Shown here: one piece after another, positions 1-5,512 of the stretch
How the letters are laid out: every line of letters begins with the position of its first letter
Numbering within the stretch: position 1 is the first letter of the stretch
DNA from: Clostridia bacterium
Lineage (GTDB): Bacteria; Bacillota; Clostridia; Oscillospirales; Acutalibacteraceae
Reading direction: 5' to 3'
Assembly: GCA_017614275.1 (NCBI GenBank)
Contig: JAGACE010000099.1
Coordinates: forward strand, 1-6,645
DNA length: 6,645 bases
Position numbers and translations under genes: made by a program
Notes under the pieces: generated by a model
Told to the model about the DNA's origin: nothing
Database searches by the model: none
What the model saw: the letters and a program-made list of their open reading frames with translations, nothing else

Positions 1-375
1 CGGGGTCATAACGGCTTTGTAGGCCGACTCCACACCGTAAGACAGGGCCAGGATCATCTCCCGGGGGCCGATCTCGATCTGCCCCTTCAAGCCCTTGGCG
101 ATGCCGCGGAAAATGAGGGACAGGATGACGCCGGAGTTGCCGCGGGCGCCCCGCAGCATGGCAGAAGATGTCGTTTTCGCGACTTTATCGACGGTCACAT
201 CGTCGGGGAGCCGTTCGAGCTCCTTGCGGGCCGCCGTGATGGTCATGGACATGTTGGTCCCGGTGTCCCCGTCGGGGACCGGGAACACGTTCAGCGCGTT
301 GACCGCGTCGCGCTGGTTCGTGATATGGTTGGCCGCGGAGATGACCGCGTCCCTGAATGTTGCTCCGTTGATCAA
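1..375 (-). CDS. fakA: Fatty acid kinase catalytic subunit FakA (YloV, DhaL/DAK2 domain), partial
   Basis: This is the N-terminal 125 residues of a DhaL/DAK2-domain protein; the rest (family length about 550 residues) lies beyond the left edge. In the known family FakA uses ATP to phosphorylate fatty acids carried by FakB (DegV-like) partners, feeding exogenous fatty acids into phospholipid synthesis in the cytoplasm. Visible signatures are NVFPVPDGDTGTNM at residues 29-42, whose aspartates coordinate the Mg-ATP, and RGARGNSGVILS at 75-86, the second nucleotide-binding loop. The start is a TTG at 373-375: an in-frame TGA lies nine codons upstream with no ATG or GTG between, and the resulting N-terminus (MINGATF) aligns with other FakA proteins. 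An AAGGAG at 388-393 overlaps the asp23 stop codon, about 12 bases from the TTG, which is rather far. The gap to asp23 is 16 bases, the conserved yloU-yloV pairing. Function is assigned by family; the partner FakB is not in the window. Confidence 0.93.
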   Translation of the reverse strand, partial: MINGATFRDAVISAANHITNQRDAVNALNVFPVPDGDTGTNMSMTITAARKELERLPDDVTVDKVAKTTSSAMLRGARGNSGVILSLIFRGIAKGLKGQIEIGPREMILALSYGVESAYKAVMTP

Positions 376-391
376 AGCTCTCGCACGCTCC

Positions 392-745
392 TTAGGAAAT
401 CATGGAATCGACATAGACGTCGACTTTTTTGACGTTCATACCCGTCACGTCTTCGATGGTATAGCGGACTTTTTCCACGATGTTCCGGACGACGGTCGAA
501 ATGTTCAGGCCATAGGTCACGACGATATGCAGCTCGATGACCAGCCCGTCCGGCTCCCGGCGCACAGAGACGCCCTGGTCCAGATAACGGGTCTTCCGGT
601 TGATGAACGAGCGGACGCCCTGGAAGGCGTTCCGATCCGCCATTCCGACCACGCCAAAGCAGGTCGGCACGATGCTTCCCAGAAGTTCCGAGAAATATTC
701 TTCCTTGATCTCAATGGTCCCCAGAGGGTTTTCGAATTTTACCAT
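392..745 (-). CDS. asp23: Asp23/Gls24 family envelope stress protein (YloU-like)
   Basis: This 117-residue protein spans the whole Asp23/Gls24 (DUF322) domain and matches the usual length of B. subtilis YloU. Typical features are the N-terminal LGTIEIKEEYF segment, the central CFGVVGMADRN motif at about residues 29-39 and the C-terminal half with VVTYGLNISTVVRNIVEKVRY followed by a VKKVDVYVDSM beta strand (split here only for description). The family includes the membrane-associated Asp23 of staphylococci and alkaline-shock or cell-envelope homeostasis proteins; the biochemical role is not well defined. The ATG at 743-745 is the first possible start, because an in-frame TGA lies nine codons upstream. 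Its ribosome site is weak (AAAGG about 11 bases upstream). It lies 32 bases after the solute-binding lipoprotein gene and 16 bases before fakA, so it is probably co-transcribed and perhaps translated in part by reinitiation. The pairing with fakA is conserved across Bacillota and supports both calls. Confidence 0.93.
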   Translation of the reverse strand: MVKFENPLGTIEIKEEYFSELLGSIVPTCFGVVGMADRNAFQGVRSFINRKTRYLDQGVSVRREPDGLVIELHIVVTYGLNISTVVRNIVEKVRYTIEDVTGMNVKKVDVYVDSMIS

Positions 746-777
746 TTCGGTGTCTGCCTTTCGCGTATTTCATTGAT

Positions 778-2238
778 TCAGGTCAGTTCCCAGTTCCAGA
801 CGCCCGCATAGGGGTTGCCGGCCAGCGGCTCCACCTCGTTCTCCATGTTGCGGGAGTACGCGAGGACGCCGGTGCGGAACCCGATCGTCACAAAGGGCAT
901 CTGGGCATAGAACGCCTTGACGAAGGTCTCTATGGTCGAAGCCCCGCTGAGCACGGACGCCCAGGAGCTCTCGAGCTGTTTGTCGCCGAGGACGCCGGAG
1001 ATGTCCATGTCGTTCGTCAGCCGGTATTCCCCGATGTAGAGGTCGTACAGGCCGCTCCGGACCGCACTGCGGTAAACGGCGGGCTCATCGGCCTCCACTT
1101 CGCAGAGGACGCCTGCATTCTTCAGTTCCCGGGCCAGTTCCTTGGCCATCTGTTCCTTGAAGGAGTTGCCTTTGACCGTGACGATCTTCAGCGGCTGTTC
1201 CGCCAGCGAGGACGCCAGCAGTTCCTTGGCCTTGCCGACCTCCATGGACTGGGTCTTCACCCCTTCCAGCGCGAACCACCGCGGGTTCAGCGGCAGGTCG
1301 GAGCGCTCGGCATAGCCGGACATGCAGGAGCTGACCATGGTCTTCCGCTCGAGGATGGCGTTGATCGCCTGGCGGACACTGGCGTCGGCCAGCGCGCCGT
1401 TCTCCCGGATGCCGATATAGACCAGATTGTTGAGCGGCGCCTGGGTGGTGGAAGCCGTGATGCGGTCCAGCTCGCCGTCGGCGATGTCATCGACCGCCGC
1501 GTTCACGCTCTCGATGTTCAGGCTGTTGAACAGGGTCTCCTTGTCAGGGATGTTCGACAGGAAGATCTCGTCCGCCTTGAACTTCTCCGACTTGTACTGA
1601 TCGCTCTTCTTCAGGACGCCCCCGGCCGCAGAGTCGCTGTAGACATAGCGGCCTGAGCCGACCGGGACAGACTCCGAGGTGTCCGCGGTGCCCTCCTTGA
1701 CGACGGGAAACGTCAGGTTCGCGGCGATGAACTTGTTGGGCTTCGTCAGCTTGAAACTGATGGTGGTGGTGCCTTCGGCGATGGCCTCGGAGATGGTGTC
1801 CAGCATCGAACTGTAATAGACCGAGTCTTTCGCTTTCCGGAAGGAATAGGCGATGTCGTCCGCCGTGATGGCGCTGCCGTCGGAGAACCGGCGGTTGGAG
1901 TCAACGGTCAGCATGACGGTGGTACCGTTCTCCACGACGCTCTCCACGAGACTCATGGTCGGCTCGTAGGACGCGTCGATCGTATACAGACCGTCATACA
2001 GCAGCGGCATGATGGCTTCGTTCATCAGACTGGTGGCGGAAAACGGGTTCACGCCCTCTTCCCGCGAATAGGGCAGGATGAGGTCCGTGTCCGCAGAGAC
2101 CCCGGCCGGTTTCCGGTTGTCCGGCTCCGCCTTGGGCGAGGTCTCGCCTCCTTTGTTGCAGGCAGAGAGGAGCAGCACCATACAGACCGCCAGCAGCAGT
2201 GCGGCAGCCCGACGGGACAGCGTTCCGATCCGTTTCAT
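778..2238 (-). CDS. Family 5 extracytoplasmic solute-binding lipoprotein (peptide/nickel type), orphan
   Basis: The 486-residue product starts with a lipoprotein signal peptide: positive MKRIGTLSRR, a hydrophobic stretch at 11-24 and the lipobox LSAC with the lipidated Cys at 27. The mature part resembles the family 5 solute-binding proteins of ABC importers (DppA/OppA/NikA type): NPFSA then PLLYDGLYTID near 65-88, the signature FSDGSAITADDIAYSFRKA at about 118-136, VPVGSGRYVY at 191-200 (the usual P-x-GTGPY strand), and VRQAINAILERKTMV in the second lobe. At about 460 mature residues it is somewhat shorter than typical OppA. It would sit on the outer face of the membrane and bind a peptide or similar ligand, but the ligand cannot be told from sequence. 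A good site (AAAGGAG, 7 bases before the ATG) fixes the start. No permease or ATPase gene is next to it; it lies 18 bases after ymdB and 32 before asp23, so it may share a transporter encoded elsewhere or act as a sensor. Confidence 0.88.
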   Translation of the reverse strand: MKRIGTLSRRAAALLLAVCMVLLLSACNKGGETSPKAEPDNRKPAGVSADTDLILPYSREEGVNPFSATSLMNEAIMPLLYDGLYTIDASYEPTMSLVESVVENGTTVMLTVDSNRRFSDGSAITADDIAYSFRKAKDSVYYSSMLDTISEAIAEGTTTISFKLTKPNKFIAANLTFPVVKEGTADTSESVPVGSGRYVYSDSAAGGVLKKSDQYKSEKFKADEIFLSNIPDKETLFNSLNIESVNAAVDDIADGELDRITASTTQAPLNNLVYIGIRENGALADASVRQAINAILERKTMVSSCMSGYAERSDLPLNPRWFALEGVKTQSMEVGKAKELLASSLAEQPLKIVTVKGNSFKEQMAKELARELKNAGVLCEVEADEPAVYRSAVRSGLYDLYIGEYRLTNDMDISGVLGDKQLESSWASVLSGASTIETFVKAFYAQMPFVTIGFRTGVLAYSRNMENEVEPLAGNPYAGVWNWELT

Positions 2239-2256
2239 AAGAGTGCTCCTTTCCAG

Positions 2257-3027
2257 TTATCGCAGACAGATGCGTTCGACGGCGGTGCAGGCGCCGGTCT
2301 TCTCGTCGATGTCGAAGAGACAGCCGCAGAGGAAGGGCGATCCTTCCGCCGGTTCGAACCGGGCCGGCAGATGCGTCCGGAACCGTTCGACCATGATCTC
2401 CGGCTTGACGCCGAGGACGGACTGTTCCGCCCCGACCATGCCGAGGTCCGTGATGTAGCCGGTACCGCCCGGCAAAATCTGCTCGTCAGCGGTCTGCACA
2501 TGGGTGTGCGTCCCGAACAGCGCGGACACTTTCCCGTCGAGGAAAAAGCCCATCGCCCGTTTTTCCGAGGTGGCCTCCGCGTGGAAGTCCACCAGGACGA
2601 TCCGGCAGTCCTCCAGCTCTTTCAGCGCTTCCTCCGCCGCGGCGAAGGGATTGCCCAGGGGGTCCATATAGGTGGTGCCGAGGAGGTTGATGACCCCGAC
2701 CCGGACCCGGCCTTTATCGATGATGCAGGACCCCTTCCCCGGCGTGCTGTCCGGGAAGTTGGCGGGGCGCAGGATGTCGTCGTGTTCCTCCAGATAGTCG
2801 TACAGCTCCCGGCGGCGATACACATGGTTGCCGGTCGTGATCACATCGGCTCCGCTGAGGAACAGCTCCTCGCAGTTCGCGGGCGTGATCCCGTTGTTGG
2901 GCGCCGCGTTCTCACCGTTGATGACACAGAGATCGACGCCTTTCACCCGCCGGAAGGCAGGCAGAACAGACCGGACGAAATCCGTTCCGGTCTTCCCTAC
3001 GACATCTCCGATCGCTAATACCCTCAT
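2257..3027 (-). CDS. ymdB: YmdB-family metallophosphoesterase (cyclic nucleotide phosphodiesterase)
   Basis: At 256 residues this is the normal length of the TIGR00282/YmdB family. The dinuclear metal ligands are all present: Asp8 in IGDVVG, Glu39 and Asn40 in NGENAA, Asn67 with the catalytic His68 in TTGNH, His149 in DFHAEATSEK and His174/His176 in GTHTHVQTADE. B. subtilis YmdB hydrolyses cyclic nucleotides, including 2',3'-cAMP, and affects the choice between motility and biofilm formation and sporulation; 2',3'-cyclic nucleotides can arise from RNA decay. After the GNH motif this protein has VYRRRE where B. subtilis YmdB has a TWDKKE-like stretch; none of the metal ligands is affected. The ATG at 3025-3027 has an AGGTGG site just upstream. 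It follows rny, as in many Bacillota, but here a terminator and a second hairpin lie between the two. It probably heads the operon continuing into the lipoprotein, asp23 and fakA. The cellular role is inferred from homologues. Confidence 0.94.
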   Translation of the reverse strand: MRVLAIGDVVGKTGTDFVRSVLPAFRRVKGVDLCVINGENAAPNNGITPANCEELFLSGADVITTGNHVYRRRELYDYLEEHDDILRPANFPDSTPGKGSCIIDKGRVRVGVINLLGTTYMDPLGNPFAAAEEALKELEDCRIVLVDFHAEATSEKRAMGFFLDGKVSALFGTHTHVQTADEQILPGGTGYITDLGMVGAEQSVLGVKPEIMVERFRTHLPARFEPAEGSPFLCGCLFDIDEKTGACTAVERICLR

Positions 3028-3041
3028 GTTCCCACCTGTTG

Positions 3042-3057
3042 CGGCGGTTGCCCGCCG
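3042..3057 (-). promoter_or_regulatory. GNRA-loop hairpin in the ymdB leader
   Basis: Read on the minus strand, CGGCGG-GCAA-CCGCCG is a perfect six-pair GC stem closed by a GCAA (GNRA) tetraloop. It lies between the U-tract of the rny terminator and the ymdB ribosome site (3031-3037), only about four bases from the latter. It has no U-tract of its own, so it is not a terminator. It could protect the 5' end of a ymdB transcript or act as a boundary for RNA processing; this is inference. Confidence 0.5.
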
Positions 3058-3098
3058 ATAAGAAAAGGGTCTTTCCGGGAATCCCGAAACAGACCCTT
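3056..3098 (-). terminator. Intrinsic terminator of rny
   Basis: On the minus strand, AAGGGTCT (3091-3098) pairs perfectly with AGACCCTT (3065-3072). Inside it TTC-GGG pairs with CCC-GAA around an ATT loop with small bulges, and TTTTCTTAT follows. It begins 12 bases after the rny TAA stop codon (3111-3113). The U-tract is interrupted, so some readthrough into ymdB is likely, which matters because no clear ymdB promoter is seen. Confidence 0.8.
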
Positions 3099-3110
3099 CT
3101 ATTGTCTTCC

Positions 3111-4661
3111 TTATTTCGCGTAATCCATGACGCGGCTCTCCCTGACAACATGGATCTTGATCTGTCCGGGATACTCCATTTCATTCTCGATCCGCTCGGC
3201 GATGTCATGCGCGATGATGACCATCTGGTCGTCGCTGACCTTTTCGGGTTTGACGACGATGCGGACCTCTCGTCCGGCCTGGATGGCGAAGGAGTTTTCG
3301 ACGCCGTCATACGAGTTGGCGATCTCCTCCAGTTTTTCCAGACGCTTGATGTAGTTCTCGATGTTCTCCCGCCGGGCGCCGGGACGCGCGGCGGAGATGG
3401 CGTCGGCCGCCTGGACGATGAACGCGACGGTCGTTTTGGCCTCGATGTCTCCGTGGTGCGCCGTGATGGCGTGGATGACGGCTTCGCTCTCCTTGTACTT
3501 CTTCGCCGCTTCCGCGCCGAGGGTGACATGAGAGCCTTCGAATTCGTGGTCCAGCGCCTTGCCGATGTCATGCAGCAGTCCGGCGCGCCGGGCCTGTTTG
3601 ACGTCGGCTCCGAGTTCGGAGGCGATGAGACCGGAGATGTAGCAGACCTCCAGCGAATGGTCCAGCACGTTCTGGCCGTAACTGGTGCGGTAGCGGAGCT
3701 TGCCGAGCAGTTTGATGAGTTCCGGATGGAGCCCGGTGACGCCGGCGTCGAGCACCGCGCGTTCGCCGGTCTGCTTGACGGTCTGATTGACTTCCTTCTT
3801 GGCTTTCTCGAAGGTCTCCTCGATGCGGGCCGGATGGATCCGTCCGTCCTGGATGAGACGTTCGACGGTCAGGCGGGCGATCTCCCGACGGACCGGCTCG
3901 AAGCACGAGATGGTGATGGTCTCCGGGGTGTCGTCGATGATGAGGTCGACGCCGGTGACGGTCTCGATGGCGCGGATGTTCCGGCCTTCACGGCCGATGA
4001 TCCGGCCCTTCATCTCGTCGTTGGGCAGAGAGACGACCGAGACGGTGGCGTCGGTGGTCCGCTCTGCGGCGCAGCGCTGGATGGCGACGGTGACGATCTC
4101 CCGGGCGAGTTCATCGGCCCGGTCTTTGATCTGTTCCTGCGCCTCCATGATGCGGGTGGCTTTTTCATGGTCCAGACGTTCATCGACGGCGGCGAGGATC
4201 TGATCTCTCGCCTGTGCCTCGGTGAGTCCGGAGATTTTTTCAAGGATCTCCAGCTGGCTCTTCTTCAGGGATTCGATCTCCTCTTCCTTCTTCTCCGCTT
4301 CCCGGAGTTTCTGGGTCAGAGTTTCCTCCCTCTTTTCGAGAGCGGCTGTTTTCTTGTCGAGGTTTTCTTCCCTCTGGATGTTCCTGCGCTCCTGCCGCTG
4401 GACTTCCGTGCGGCGTTCGCGCAGTTCCTTCTCGGTTTCCGTACGCGTTTTGTGTATTTCGTCTTTTGCTTCCAGGATGGCTTCCTTTTTCTTCTGCTCC
4501 GCAGTAGTAAGGGCCTGATTTATGATACGTGTGGCGTCCTGGTTGGCGGACCCGATGGTGGATTCCGCAACTTTCTTCCGATGCGCCTGTCCGGCAAAGA
4601 AACCGATCAGCGCACCGCCTGCCAGGGCGACCACGATCAATAGGATCGCTAAGGTGTTCAT
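3111..4661 (-). CDS. rny: Ribonuclease Y (membrane-anchored endoribonuclease)
   Basis: The 516-residue product matches the usual RNase Y length (about 520) and layout. Residues 1-23 form a single membrane anchor (LAILLIVVALAGGALIGFF), followed by a long charged coiled coil at about 30-200 rich in Glu, Lys, Arg and Gln. A KH RNA-binding domain carries the GxxG loop in GRIIGREGRNIRAIE at 219-233. The HD hydrolase domain has His335, His364-Asp365 in LLHDIGKALDHE, His402-His403 in AHHGD and Asp420 in QAADAISAARPGAR. A conserved C-terminal region (FAIQAGREVRI at 458-468) ends in MDYAK. In Bacillota this enzyme starts mRNA decay and processes transcripts at the inner membrane face. An in-frame TAG two codons upstream (TAG TCT ATG) makes the ATG at 4659-4661 the first possible start. 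It has its own strong promoter and terminator, so it is at least partly monocistronic, and it lies upstream of ymdB as in related genomes. A 534-codon open frame on the opposite strand is a shadow. Confidence 0.98.
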   Translation of the reverse strand: MNTLAILLIVVALAGGALIGFFAGQAHRKKVAESTIGSANQDATRIINQALTTAEQKKKEAILEAKDEIHKTRTETEKELRERRTEVQRQERRNIQREENLDKKTAALEKREETLTQKLREAEKKEEEIESLKKSQLEILEKISGLTEAQARDQILAAVDERLDHEKATRIMEAQEQIKDRADELAREIVTVAIQRCAAERTTDATVSVVSLPNDEMKGRIIGREGRNIRAIETVTGVDLIIDDTPETITISCFEPVRREIARLTVERLIQDGRIHPARIEETFEKAKKEVNQTVKQTGERAVLDAGVTGLHPELIKLLGKLRYRTSYGQNVLDHSLEVCYISGLIASELGADVKQARRAGLLHDIGKALDHEFEGSHVTLGAEAAKKYKESEAVIHAITAHHGDIEAKTTVAFIVQAADAISAARPGARRENIENYIKRLEKLEEIANSYDGVENSFAIQAGREVRIVVKPEKVSDDQMVIIAHDIAERIENEMEYPGQIKIHVVRESRVMDYAK

Positions 4662-4674
4662 AGACTAGGAAATA

Positions 4675-4683
4675 CACCCCCTT
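4675..4683 (-). promoter_or_regulatory. Distant Shine-Dalgarno of rny
   Basis: AAGGGGGTG on the minus strand differs at one base from the full anti-SD complement AAGGAGGTG, the change allowing a G-U pair. It ends 13 bases before the rny ATG, longer than the usual 5-9. No in-frame start lies closer, because a TAG immediately precedes the ATG region, and the nearby GTG is out of frame. Confidence 0.55.
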
Positions 4684-4704
4684 CTATAAAATTTCACAAT
4701 CTTT

Positions 4705-4734
4705 ATTATATTAATAGATACGTACGGTTGTCAA
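4705..4734 (-). promoter_or_regulatory. Consensus sigma-A promoter of rny
   Basis: On the minus strand the -35 box TTGACA (4729-4734) and the -10 box TATAAT (4705-4710) both match the housekeeping consensus in all six positions, with an 18-base spacer. Transcription should begin near 4698, giving a leader of about 37 bases before the rny ATG. The surrounding gap is AT-rich, unlike the GC-rich genes on either side. The -35 box begins eight bases after the tetR terminator stem. Confidence 0.9.
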
Positions 4735-4742
4735 GCAAGCGA

Positions 4743-4771
4743 AAACGGCAGAGGGCTCCCCTCTGCCGTTT
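4743..4771 (-). terminator. Intrinsic terminator of the tetR-family gene
   Basis: AAACGGCAGAGGG (4743-4755) and CCCTCTGCCGTTT (4759-4771) form a perfect 13-pair stem with a three-base loop. It begins 28 bases after the regulator's stop codon. On the minus strand the stem ends in GTTT followed by TCGCTTGCTT, a modest U-tract. It separates the regulator from the rny promoter and could work weakly in both directions. Confidence 0.85.
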
Positions 4772-4799
4772 CGTTCGTTCATTGATTTCCGTTTTTCGT

Positions 4800-5414
4800 T
4801 CAGGACTGTTCTGACTGCATCCGCTCGACCACCGCTTTGGCGCCGGGCAGAGAATCGCCCTCGTTTCGGTTCATCATGGAGCCGTCCAGCATCGACACGA
4901 CCATCCTGGCCAGCTGACGGGCGGTGATGCCGCCGGTAGACGTCAGCCAGGACGTCAGTGTGCTGACGACCGCACCGCTGACGAACGCGTACCAGAGTCT
5001 GGCTTCCGCGTCGGTCAGATCGGTCTTGTCGAAATGGACCAGTTTCACGTACTCGAAAAACGGGGGGATGCGCATGGAGAACAGATCGATCAGATCGTTT
5101 TTCATCAGCAGCTGCATGAAGTCCTCGTGCTCCTGCCAGTACCGGAAAAAGCAGCAGATGAGATCTTCCCATCCTCCCACGCTGTGTGAGATCAGGTACC
5201 CGATGAAGCCTTCGATCAGTTCGTCCAGCTGGTAGAGCAGGACGTCTTCCCGGCTCTCGAAGTTGTGATAAAACGTCTGGCGGGTCAGTCCTGCCCGCTC
5301 CACGATATCTTTTACGGTGATCTTCGAGAAAGGTGTGGTCTGCATCAGTTCCAGCAATGCGTCAGTGATTCGTCGTTTCGAACGGACGGAAATAGGATTG
5401 ACCCTATCGCCCAC
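4800..5414 (-). CDS. TetR/AcrR-family transcriptional regulator
   Basis: This is a TetR-type repressor of 204 residues. The N-terminal DNA-binding domain covers about residues 9-57, with KRRITDALLELM as helix 1 and the helix-turn-helix ITVKDIVERAGLTRQTFYHNF at about 32-52, split by the turn at AGL. The C-terminal helical ligand and dimer domain contains WYAFVSGAVVSTLTSWL, which resembles the C-terminal domain of DhaS-like TetR regulators (family assignment by eye). I place the start at the GTG at 5412-5414, because the near-ideal AAAGAGGTGA lies six bases upstream; the GTG three codons earlier lies inside that site and would give 207 residues. An in-frame ATG is not available. The gene stands alone between two terminators, with its own candidate promoter. 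Its target and ligand are unknown; HtrA and rny are only neighbours, and nothing in the sequence shows that it controls them. Confidence 0.9.
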   Translation of the reverse strand: MGDRVNPISVRSKRRITDALLELMQTTPFSKITVKDIVERAGLTRQTFYHNFESREDVLLYQLDELIEGFIGYLISHSVGGWEDLICCFFRYWQEHEDFMQLLMKNDLIDLFSMRIPPFFEYVKLVHFDKTDLTDAEARLWYAFVSGAVVSTLTSWLTSTGGITARQLARMVVSMLDGSMMNRNEGDSLPGAKAVVERMQSEQS

Positions 5415-5436
5415 TCTACTCACCTCTTTCTCCCAT

Positions 5437-5445
5437 ATCTTAACA
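5437..5445 (-). promoter_or_regulatory. Candidate extended -10 promoter of the tetR-family gene
   Basis: On the minus strand TGTTAAGAT fits an extended -10 element (TG-n-TAAGAT, four of six positions of TATAAT). No good -35 is seen, since that position falls in the htrA terminator. The leader would be only about 16 bases, just enough for the ribosome site. The box lies in the near-palindrome TATGTTAAGATA (one mismatched pair), a possible autorepressor site. Confidence 0.4.
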
Positions 5446-5446
5446 T

Positions 5447-5477
5447 AAAAAACGGGGCTCGAAAAGCATCGAGCCCC
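5447..5477 (-). terminator. Intrinsic terminator of htrA
   Basis: On the minus strand GGGGCTCGA and TCGAGCCCC (5469-5477 and 5454-5462) form a perfect nine-pair stem with a six-base loop, followed by GTTTTTT. This is a classical Rho-independent terminator, 35 bases after the htrA stop codon. Confidence 0.93.
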
Positions 5478-5512
5478 AGTTTTCTTAAAAAAATCTTAAA
5501 TTGTTGTCCGAT

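Noticed and set aside
95..811. 238-codon open frame on the plus strand across fakA, asp23 and the end of the lipoprotein gene
   Set aside because: It overlaps three recognisable minus-strand genes and the gaps between them, and its translation resembles no family.
2371..3018. 215-codon open frame on the plus strand opposite ymdB
   Set aside because: It is a shadow of ymdB, whose complete set of metal ligands is on the minus strand.
3039..4643. 534-codon open frame on the plus strand, opposite rny
   Set aside because: The minus strand here encodes a complete RNase Y with membrane anchor, KH and HD motifs. The plus frame is open because the minus-strand gene avoids codons TTA, CTA and TCA in GC-rich sequence. 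Its translation is a low-complexity mix of Asp, Gly, Leu and Phe with no recognisable domain.
4711..5172. 153-codon minus-strand frame overlapping the regulator gene and running through its terminator to the rny promoter
   Set aside because: It is out of frame with the TetR protein, runs through a perfect terminator stem and a promoter, and has Arg-rich frame-shifted composition.
5481..5505. Repeated TCTTAAA in the AT-rich gap after htrA as a possible operator
   Set aside because: It is two short copies in a run of A and T between a stop codon and a terminator; chance similarity explains it.
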